Shown here: positions 1-5,326 of the stretch, in pieces
Position numbering within the stretch: the first letter of the stretch is position 1
Layout: each line of letters opens with the position of its first letter
DNA from: Acidobacteriota bacterium
GTDB lineage: Bacteria > Acidobacteriota > Terriglobia > Terriglobales > Acidobacteriaceae
Assembly: GCA_021802085.1 (NCBI GenBank)
Contig: JAKAAZ010000231.1
Location: 1-5,326, forward strand
DNA: 5,326 nt
Direction of reading: 5' to 3'
Translations under genes and position numbers: made by a program
Notes under the pieces: generated by a model
Told to the model about the DNA's origin: nothing
The model's database searches: none
Seen by the model: the letters and a program-made list of their open reading frames with translations, nothing else

Positions 1-2
1 TT

Positions 3-2213
3 GCCAGCTTTGTGGAGGCGGTCGTTGGCCGTCCCGCCCAGGTTCCCAGCGCGGGGGAACGTTCGCGCGCGTTGGAGCTTCTGGTTCGGCTGATTGAAAA
101 CTCCATGGCAGTGCCGTTGAAACTTGGCTCGTCGCTGGGGGAGCAGCCGGACTTTGTGTGCAGTCCCGAGGTCTTGCGGTACATCTACGCGCTGCGCGGA
201 GATCGCAATTTCAAAACTGGCCCGCTGACGGTGGGCAACGAGAAAGTGACGCCGCTTTCGCTGCATTGCTGGCAGGCGATCGAGCAGCAAGGGCCCTTGG
301 ATGTCTCCGCATTGCAGCCGATTCTGGGCCGAGATATTACAGAAGCGGCGATTTCTCGCGCGCTACAGGAGCTTTGGTCCGGAATGTACATTTTTCCGGT
401 ACTGCGCGCAGGCGGCGAACCGGCGCAATGGGAACTGCTGTTCCGCCGCTTCCCCAAGCCGGTGGCCGCGGGAGCCAGCACCGGACACGCTGAAGCACAG
501 TCGGCCATGATCTCCCTTTATTTACAGGCATCGGTGGCGGCACGCGAGGAAGAAATCCTGGCCTTCCTGTCTCCTCTGGCTCCGCAATCGAAACTGCGCG
601 AAGTCATTCGCGGATTAGGCTCGATGCGTCAGCTTGACATCCTCGACATCGGCGGCCGCGCCCACGTGGCATTGCAGGGAGGCCTGCTGCCGGAGATGGT
701 GGCGCAGCTCTCGGAGGCACAGTTTGCGGCTTTGCCCGAACCACACGCGATCGCGGGCGAACCTGAGGTTGCGATGGAAGCCGAGATTGAGAGCGAAGAG
801 GAGATCGGGGACGGAAGCAAGATGGAGTCCGGGATACAGATTGAAGCCGTCCCGCCGCCGGCTGCGCGTGCCTGGCGGTCCCAGCCACTGGAAGATTCGG
901 ACACATCCAGACCGTCCGAGACAAAGAAATTTGTGCCGAAGAAATTTGCCGCGCGCGACTCGGAATCGAGTCGACCACCGGGACCGGGTAGAAGTGCAGC
1001 GCGCGGTTCCGGCGAAGAGAGAGCGCCACGACGTCCGTTCAGCGGGGGACCGCGCGGCGGCGCGGGTGGATTTTCGCGTCCGGCAGGCACCTATACGCCG
1101 CGCCCGCGAAGTTTTGCGCCCCGCAGCCTGGCTGCCAGTGCGGAAGAGACTCCAGGCGGCCGTCCAAGTCGAACCGGACCGGCCCGGTTCGGACGCGACC
1201 GTGACGCTGGCTCTTCGCGCGGGCCTGCATCTCGCGGATCGTTTTCTCGCGACCGCGGCGAGCGCAGCCCGAAAACGCAGGAGCGAAAGGGCTACGCCGC
1301 CAAGGGACACGGAATGGGAGAACGCGCGAAACGCTGGGAGAAGTCCGGCGAAGTTCCTGAGGCCCCCTCGACCGGCGGAAAATCGTTCGCTCTCAGATCG
1401 ACGGGCTTCAAGTCCTCCGGATTCAAACCGGGCGGGTCGAAGTTCCGCGGCTTGAAGCCGTGGCAATCGAAATCATCCGGCGCCGACGCACACGAAGAGA
1501 GCCCGAAGCCATGGAAAAAATTCGGCGCAGCGGGCGGTGCCAGGGCCGATTCGAAACCTGGGAGCGGCAAGCCCTACACAGCAAAGCCAGGCGGATGGAA
1601 AGCCCCTGGATTCAAAGCGCGCGGCGCCAAACCATGGGCCGCAAAATCCGGCGACGGAGAATCTTTCTCGCGTCGTCCATATAATAAGGGCGGTTCGACG
1701 GAAGGAAGCGGCCCCCGGGAAGCAGGGGAAGGTGGGAAACCCTGGCAAAGTTCCCGCGTCGGTGCTGGCGACCGACCCGCAGGCCGGAAACCGTATGCGA
1801 CGAAGTCTTCTGGATTCACGCGGTCCGGATTCCGATCCGCAGGCTCCAAATCAGCCGACGCCAGGTCAGGGGACACAAGACCCGCAGGGGCGAAGCCCTG
1901 GGCCTCGAAGGGCGCGGAATCGAGAATTGGCTCCGCGAAATCCTACGCAGCCCGGTCCGCCGACAAGTCCTACGCCAAGGCTGGCGGCGCAAAACCGTGG
2001 GCCAAGCGATCTGCCGCCTCCGCCGGGGCCGCGGAAGGCAAGCCCAAGCGCCGCGAACCGAAAGAAGGGTCTGCGGCTGCGCCACGCGAGAAAAGCGGCG
2101 CAAAGCCGTTCTGGGCGAAAAATCCACGTGGCGGTAAAGGATCGACGAAGGCCTCCCGCACGAATCGCCCGCACGGGAAGAAGACGGCCAGAAAGAGCGG
2201 CAAGAAGAAATGA
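3..2213 (+). CDS. Winged-helix-like protein (possibly AlkZ-related) with long basic disordered tail; 5' end probably outside window
   Basis: The frame is open from the left edge. A GTG at 12 gives 733 residues, but no ribosome binding site precedes it and the codons before it (A-S-F) are also open, so the true start is probably upstream. Numbering here is from that GTG. Residues 1-240 are globular. Residues about 80-150 (WQAIEQQGPLDVSAL ... ISRALQELWSGMYIFPV ... WELLFRRFP) and about 160-222 read like two winged-helix units. The pattern of 'GPL' helix, 'ALQEL' helix and wing resembles the DNA-binding part of AlkZ/YcaQ-related proteins; this is a memory-based resemblance only. Residues 250-280 form an acidic linker. 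Residues about 285-733 are a K/R/G/S/P-rich, probably disordered tail with PRGGAGGF-like and repeated KPW motifs, ending KSGKKK. Such a tail would suit nucleic-acid binding. The stop overlaps cmk by four bases. A catalytic role is not shown. The reading frame is secure; the function is not. Confidence 0.8.
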   Translation, partial: ASFVEAVVGRPAQVPSAGERSRALELLVRLIENSMAVPLKLGSSLGEQPDFVCSPEVLRYIYALRGDRNFKTGPLTVGNEKVTPLSLHCWQAIEQQGPLDVSALQPILGRDITEAAISRALQELWSGMYIFPVLRAGGEPAQWELLFRRFPKPVAAGASTGHAEAQSAMISLYLQASVAAREEEILAFLSPLAPQSKLREVIRGLGSMRQLDILDIGGRAHVALQGGLLPEMVAQLSEAQFAALPEPHAIAGEPEVAMEAEIESEEEIGDGSKMESGIQIEAVPPPAARAWRSQPLEDSDTSRPSETKKFVPKKFAARDSESSRPPGPGRSAARGSGEERAPRRPFSGGPRGGAGGFSRPAGTYTPRPRSFAPRSLAASAEETPGGRPSRTGPARFGRDRDAGSSRGPASRGSFSRDRGERSPKTQERKGYAAKGHGMGERAKRWEKSGEVPEAPSTGGKSFALRSTGFKSSGFKPGGSKFRGLKPWQSKSSGADAHEESPKPWKKFGAAGGARADSKPGSGKPYTAKPGGWKAPGFKARGAKPWAAKSGDGESFSRRPYNKGGSTEGSGPREAGEGGKPWQSSRVGAGDRPAGRKPYATKSSGFTRSGFRSAGSKSADARSGDTRPAGAKPWASKGAESRIGSAKSYAARSADKSYAKAGGAKPWAKRSAASAGAAEGKPKRREPKEGSAAAPREKSGAKPFWAKNPRGGKGSTKASRTNRPHGKKTARKSGKKK
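1455..2114 (+). repeat. Degenerate KPW-motif repeats in the protein tail
   Basis: Within the tail of the first gene, a short unit of the form A/G-K-P-W-x-x-K/R-S recurs at irregular spacing. KPW occurs at residues 482, 499, 540, 576, 628 and 661, with a variant KPFW at 698 (numbering from the GTG at 12). Related KPY/KSY units sit between them at 520, 593, 643 and 652. At the DNA level the copies are similar but not identical (for example aaaccatgggcc near 1629 and aaaccgtgggcc near 1992), which fits old repeat expansion followed by drift. The tryptophans are notable in an otherwise aliphatic-poor, basic segment. Confidence 0.7.
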
Positions 2214-2908
2214 CTCCATCCGCCAACGGGCGTCTACGTCCCGTCATCGCGATCGATGGACCGGCGGGAGCCGGCAAAAGCACCCTTGCGGCGCATTTGG
2301 CCCGCCGTTTCGGGCTACTCAATCTCGAAACCGGGGCCATGTATCGCGCGCTCGCCCTGAAAGCGCTGGAGACCTCTACCGAGTTGGGGGATGAAGCTGC
2401 GCTGGCGCGGCTGGCCGAAAGCACGCAGATTGCTCTGGAATCGAGCCCGAACGAAAGCAATCGGGTCCTGCTCGACGGAAAGGATGTCACGACGCGCATC
2501 CGGGAGAAAGACGTGTCGGAGGCGGCTTCGCAGGTGAGCGTGCATCCCCGAGTGCGTGCCTGGATGGTCGAGCGTCAGCGGGCCATGGGCGCGCAGGGCG
2601 GGGTGGTCATGGAAGGCCGCGACATCGGCACCAAGGTGTTTCCGGATGCCGAGCTGAAGATCTTTCTCGACGCTCACGATGAAATCCGCGGCCAACGCCG
2701 CTACCTGCAAAGTGCGGGATCGACGAACGCGCCCACAGCGGAGGCCGTGCTGGCCGCCGTTCGCGACCGCGACACCCGAGATCGAAATCGCGCAACATCG
2801 CCGCTCGAACCTGCGGCAGATGCCATCCATCTGGACACCACCGGCCTGACGCTGGAGCAGGTGTACACGCTCGCCGAGGATTTAGTGCAGGCGAAGATCC
2901 CCGGCTGA
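2210..2908 (+). CDS. cmk: Cytidylate kinase (CMP/dCMP kinase)
   Basis: Cytoplasmic enzyme that transfers phosphate from ATP to CMP or dCMP, supplying CDP/dCDP for nucleic-acid and phospholipid precursor synthesis. The 232 residues match the usual bacterial length. Visible motifs: P-loop GPAGAGKST at 17-25; CMP-site segment ETGAMYRA at 40-47 (the first residue is usually D in homologues); VLLDGKDVT near 86-94; EGRDIGTKVFPDAELKIFLDA at about 135-155 with the conserved Arg-Asp pair at 137-138; QRRY at 162-165; and the C-terminal RD..DRNRATSPLEPAADAIHLDT block at about 185-210. The ATG at 2210 overlaps the upstream stop (ATGA). Only a weak purine-rich stretch (gaaagag, 2191-2197) precedes it, so translation probably depends on coupling to the upstream gene. 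The sequence looks intact and functional. Confidence 0.97.
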   Translation: MTPSANGRLRPVIAIDGPAGAGKSTLAAHLARRFGLLNLETGAMYRALALKALETSTELGDEAALARLAESTQIALESSPNESNRVLLDGKDVTTRIREKDVSEAASQVSVHPRVRAWMVERQRAMGAQGGVVMEGRDIGTKVFPDAELKIFLDAHDEIRGQRRYLQSAGSTNAPTAEAVLAAVRDRDTRDRNRATSPLEPAADAIHLDTTGLTLEQVYTLAEDLVQAKIPG

Positions 2909-2950
2909 GATGCGCAGTCCTACCCGATCATGCCGACCCTGATCGTGCAT

Positions 2951-2965
2951 CTGGATTGCATCCAG
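2951..2965 (+). terminator. Small perfect hairpin after cmk; weak terminator candidate
   Basis: CTGGAT, a 3-base loop TGC, and ATCCAG form a perfect six-pair stem 42 bases after the cmk stop. No T-run follows (the next bases are tggacatcc), so it is not a canonical intrinsic terminator. It may be a 3'-end stabilising stem or chance. No better terminator is visible between cmk and the next promoter candidate. Confidence 0.25.
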
Positions 2966-3022
2966 TGGACATCCAAGTATTTAGAGTCTGTCCGCGCGAT
3001 GAGGCCATCTGGAACGTTCTCG

Positions 3023-3035
3023 TTATAATTATAAT
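3023..3035 (+). promoter_or_regulatory. Twin TATAAT -10 hexamers within a 12-bp AT palindrome (promoter/operator candidate)
   Basis: Two perfect TATAAT hexamers abut at 3024-3029 and 3030-3035, in a GC-rich background. TTATAATTATAA (3023-3034) is also a perfect palindrome. Either hexamer could be the -10 element of a promoter reading into the small membrane protein gene at 3075, leaving a leader of about 30 bases. No TTGACA-like -35 element is seen at 16-18 bases upstream of either hexamer, and no extended -10 TGn is present, so an activator may be needed or the -35 may be degenerate. The symmetry would also suit a dimeric repressor overlapping the -10 site. Confidence 0.55.
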
Positions 3036-3074
3036 AGGTTTAGGCTCGGGGTAATTCGGGCGCTCTCGTAACAT

Positions 3075-3386
3075 ATGCATGCAGCAGCGATGCGATCGAA
3101 CTCTCTAACCCGCGTCGGCAAGGTCTCCATCGCCACCAGCGTCCTCCTTCTGCTGCTGGCAATGATGCTGCCGGTGTGCCATTTGCATCCGCTCCTCGAC
3201 AAGGCCGCTCCGGATCATTGCGCCATCTGCGTCTCCCTGCACGCGATCCCGCCGCTGGGAGTCCATGTACCACCGGTCGTCCACCTGTTTCAAGCCGGCA
3301 AAGTACTTGTCGCTTTCGTCGCCGCGCCATCCAGCCTCGTACCCCGCTTCGCTTCCAGCCGCGCCCCACCCCCGCCAGCCTGCTGA
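3075..3386 (+). CDS. Small membrane protein with His/Cys cluster, DUF2946-like
   Basis: 103 residues. A short basic N-terminus is followed by a hydrophobic segment at about 17-34 (VSIATSVLLLLLAMMLPV), which is a signal anchor or uncleaved signal peptide. Directly after it comes CHLHP (35-39), then DHCAIC (47-52) and H56, with further His at 64 and 70: a plausible metal-ligand cluster on the periplasmic side. A second weakly hydrophobic stretch spans about 61-85. The C-terminus has SRAPPPPAC; an RAPP-type ending and the HP...C..C...H layout are typical of DUF2946-like proteins, which in proteobacteria often neighbour TonB-dependent copper receptors (recalled, not searched). An in-frame TAA at 3069-3071 limits the start to ATG 3075 or ATG 3090 (residue 6). 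Neither has a clear Shine-Dalgarno. It lies 66 bases before the receptor gene, probably in one transcript. The role is inferred: metal binding or an accessory to the receptor. Confidence 0.7.
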   Translation: MHAAAMRSNSLTRVGKVSIATSVLLLLLAMMLPVCHLHPLLDKAAPDHCAICVSLHAIPPLGVHVPPVVHLFQAGKVLVAFVAAPSSLVPRFASSRAPPPPAC

Positions 3387-3396
3387 TCCGGTTTTT

Positions 3397-3417
3397 TTGA
3401 TCCGATGGTTCGATCAA
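3397..3417. other. Inverted repeat TTGATC / GATCAA in the gene gap
   Basis: TTGATC (3397-3402) and GATCAA (3412-3417) are perfect inverted arms around a 9-base spacer, between the small membrane protein gene and the receptor gene. A run of seven T (3392-3398) lies before rather than after the stem, so on the + strand it is not an intrinsic terminator. It could be a weak mRNA stem or a binding site; chance is also possible. Confidence 0.25.
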
Positions 3418-3437
3418 CAGCGCTCTTTCACCGTTAT

Positions 3438-3444
3438 GGGAGGA
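3438..3444 (+). promoter_or_regulatory. Strong Shine-Dalgarno for the TonB-dependent receptor
   Basis: GGGAGGA lies eight bases before the ATG at 3453. It fixes the receptor start, and the encoded signal peptide agrees. It contrasts with the weak initiation signals of the other two complete genes in this window. Confidence 0.85.
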
Positions 3445-3452
3445 ATTTCCCG

Positions 3453-5326
3453 ATGAGGCGTGCGGCATATCTGCTGACACTTGCAATTGCATTTCTATCC
3501 TTATGCGCACCGACATCTTCCGTCTGGGCGCAGGGTGGCACGGGCGGAAGCGTGCATGGTACGGTCACGGATTCGACTGGCGCCATTATCTCTGGAGCGA
3601 CGGTGGAATTGATCAATCCTGTCAGCGGTCTGCATCGAACCACCACCACAGACGCGTCCGGCAACTTTTCGATCTCGAACATTCCCTTCCAAAGCTACCA
3701 TCTGGCCGTCAAGGCCCCTGGATTCAATGCGGTCCATCGCGATATCCAGCTATTGACGCCCGTCCCTGTCGATTTGAATCTGGCCATGGACGTTGCTACT
3801 TCCAATACGACCGTGACCGTATCGATCGACAGCGAGGACTTATTGAGTGGCAATCCCAGCTATCACACGAACATCGATATGTCGAAGTTCAATACGGTCC
3901 CGAATGACGATGCGCAGAACGGACTCAGTGGGGCCATCACTCTGGCGAGTCCAGGGATTGCCGCCGATTCCAATGGAATGTTCCATCCTCTTGGCGAACA
4001 CGCGGACACAACAGTGAGCATGGACGGGGAGCCGGACTCCGACCAACAGAGCCGCAATTTCACCAACCAACTTACGTCCCACGCGATCCAGTCGATGAAG
4101 ATCATCAATGGCATCATTCCGCCGGAATATGGGGACAAAGCCAGTCTCATTGTTCAGACAACCACGAAATCCGGCTTAGGGGATACCAACCCGATCGGGA
4201 GCGTTACCGGCAGTTACGGTTCTTTCGGCACCAGTATGATGGACGCAAATATCGCAAAGGGATCGAATCAATGGGGCAATTTTCTCGACGTGAATGGCGT
4301 CAACGGCGGCAGGTTCATGGACACTCCGGAATTCGCGGTAATGCACGCCTATGGGAATAACGAAAATTTTTTCGATCGCATGGACTTTAACCCAACGCCG
4401 AAGGACACGTTGCATCTGGATGCGAATGCCGCGCGAACTTGGGACCAGAATCCGAACCAGTTCGACCAGGAGGCCGCTGGCCAGGACCAGCGCGCCGAGA
4501 TCTTTACGTATAACATTGCCAGCTTCTGGACGCATCTTTTGAATGCCCGTTCACTCTTCGCCATGGACGCATACATCCGCCAGGACAATTTCCACTATTT
4601 CCCCAGCGCGGATGTCTTTGCCGACACGCCTGCCACGCTGGAGCAAAGCCGCAGCCTGCAGAATTTCGGCATCCACATGAGTTATTCCTACTCCCATGGG
4701 ATACATAACATCAAGATGGGAGCGGCAGTCTACCAGACCCCCTTGAATGAGGGCTTTGGCTTCGGGATTACCAGCGCCACTTACAATGCTGTGTGTCAGA
4801 AGGCAAATGGAACGGCGGTCGTTGCGCCTGGAATCACGAATCCAAATGCTTGCGCCACGGAAGGCTACCAGCCAAATCCAGGCTTTCTACCCGGGGAACT
4901 CCAGTACGATCTGACACGCGGGGGCAAAGAATTCACATTTAAAGGGCACACCGATATTAAGGAAGAGGCGCTCTATTACCAGGACAATATTGTCTGGCAT
5001 AATTGGCAGTTCTTGATTGGAGCGCGGGGGGACAACTACAACGGCATCAGCCGGAAATACATGCTGGAGCCGCGCGCCGGCGTGACATACGCGTTGCCGA
5101 CGGGGACGATTATCACGGCAGGGTACGCGCGCCTGATGCCTACTCCCTACAACGAAAACCTCATCTTATCCAGTTATACGGGAAGCGGTGGGCTGGCCAA
5201 CAATTTGGGGGCCCACGGGCAACATCCGCTGACGCCGGCTACGCGCAACCAATATAACGTCGGCCTGCAACAGGGATTCGGAAAATATATTGTTATCAGC
5301 GCGCAATACTTCTGGAAATATACGAA
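3453..5326 (+). CDS. TonB-dependent outer-membrane receptor, Oar-like, with carboxypeptidase-regulatory domain (3' end outside window)
   Basis: Open from ATG 3453 to the right edge: 624 codons with no stop, so the C-terminal part of the barrel is missing from the window. Residues 1-26 are a signal peptide (hydrophobic core, VWA before Q27). Residues about 33-113 form a carboxypeptidase-regulatory Ig-like domain (GSVHGTVTDSTGA ... TTTDASGNFSISNIP ... APGF). TTVTV at 119-123 is a possible TonB box. The plug spans about 140-241, with SPGI, HPLGEH (178-183), MDGEPDSDQQS (190-200) and PPEYGDKASLIVQTTTKSG (223-241). Barrel-type sequence with alternating aromatic strands follows from about 245. Only two cysteines are in the visible mature part, C448 and C467, probably a disulfide in an outer loop. 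The protein would import a scarce ligand across the outer membrane using TonB-ExbBD energy. The substrate is not shown; the upstream His/Cys-rich protein hints at a metal. Full-length Oar-like members are commonly near 1000 residues. Confidence 0.93.
   Translation, partial: MRRAAYLLTLAIAFLSLCAPTSSVWAQGGTGGSVHGTVTDSTGAIISGATVELINPVSGLHRTTTTDASGNFSISNIPFQSYHLAVKAPGFNAVHRDIQLLTPVPVDLNLAMDVATSNTTVTVSIDSEDLLSGNPSYHTNIDMSKFNTVPNDDAQNGLSGAITLASPGIAADSNGMFHPLGEHADTTVSMDGEPDSDQQSRNFTNQLTSHAIQSMKIINGIIPPEYGDKASLIVQTTTKSGLGDTNPIGSVTGSYGSFGTSMMDANIAKGSNQWGNFLDVNGVNGGRFMDTPEFAVMHAYGNNENFFDRMDFNPTPKDTLHLDANAARTWDQNPNQFDQEAAGQDQRAEIFTYNIASFWTHLLNARSLFAMDAYIRQDNFHYFPSADVFADTPATLEQSRSLQNFGIHMSYSYSHGIHNIKMGAAVYQTPLNEGFGFGITSATYNAVCQKANGTAVVAPGITNPNACATEGYQPNPGFLPGELQYDLTRGGKEFTFKGHTDIKEEALYYQDNIVWHNWQFLIGARGDNYNGISRKYMLEPRAGVTYALPTGTIITAGYARLMPTPYNENLILSSYTGSGGLANNLGAHGQHPLTPATRNQYNVGLQQGFGKYIVISAQYFWKYT

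Noticed and set aside
615..1466. Long minus-strand open frame (283 codons) opposite the first gene.
   Set aside because: It is arginine/serine-rich antisense shadow sequence with no motif or ribosome binding site, and comes from low stop-codon density in GC-rich DNA.
1537..2394. A 285-codon open frame across the end of the first gene and the start of cmk.
   Set aside because: It is proline/arginine-rich in a shifted frame, overlaps two genes with strong protein evidence, and has no recognisable domain. Long alternate frames are expected in GC-rich repeats.
3076..3083. TGCATGCA palindrome at the start of the small gene.
   Set aside because: Eight bases of simple alternating sequence within a coding start; expected by chance and with no partner site.
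3391..3417. T-run plus TTGATC/GATCAA stem as an intrinsic terminator between the small gene and the receptor.
   Set aside because: The T-run precedes the stem on the + strand and the stem is AT-rich. In the minus direction an A-run follows, not a T-run, so it does not fit a terminator on either strand.
3438..3451. GGGA ... TCCC pairing that could hide the receptor Shine-Dalgarno.
   Set aside because: Only four base pairs around a six-base loop; too weak to claim as a regulatory stem.
3040..3516. Minus-strand open frame (158 codons) opposite the small membrane protein and the receptor start.
   Set aside because: It lies across the promoter-like island and the strong Shine-Dalgarno of the + strand genes and has no family resemblance.
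3503..3907. A 134-codon + strand frame inside the receptor gene.
   Set aside because: The overlapping receptor frame has a signal peptide, a regulatory domain and a plug, while this frame gives unstructured composition.

Overview
The composition (GC-rich, about 70% in a sampled row of the first gene and about 53% in sampled rows of the last) and an Oar-like TonB-dependent receptor with a carboxypeptidase-regulatory N-terminal domain suggest a Gram-negative bacterium, most likely of the Acidobacteriota (Terriglobia). This is inferred from protein style, not from a search. All supported genes are on the + strand.

Left block (1-2908): a gene open at the left edge encodes a globular, winged-helix-like N-terminal region of about 240 residues. 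It is followed by a short acidic linker and a very long, basic, low-complexity tail with a recurring KPW motif. Its stop codon overlaps the start of cmk (cytidylate kinase) in an ATGA junction, so the two genes are probably co-transcribed and translationally coupled. cmk is complete and has all the family hallmarks.

Middle (2909-3074): a 166-base spacer holds a small perfect hairpin with no T-run and, further on, a striking AT island. The island contains two abutting perfect TATAAT hexamers within a 12-bp perfect palindrome. It looks like the promoter/operator of the next unit.

Right block (3075-5326): a small membrane protein of 103 residues with a conserved-looking His/Cys cluster and an RAPP tail resembles the DUF2946 type. 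After 66 bases and a strong Shine-Dalgarno comes a large TonB-dependent receptor that runs off the right edge; 624 codons are visible. The receptor shows a signal peptide, a carboxypeptidase-regulatory Ig-like domain, a plug domain and the start of a beta-barrel. The pair looks like an outer-membrane uptake locus, possibly for a metal or metal complex; the substrate cannot be read from the sequence.

No tRNA, rRNA, CRISPR array, insertion sequence or phage gene is visible. The most interesting signals are the palindromic twin -10 element ahead of the putative metal-related pair and the huge KPW-repeat tail on the DNA-binding-like protein.
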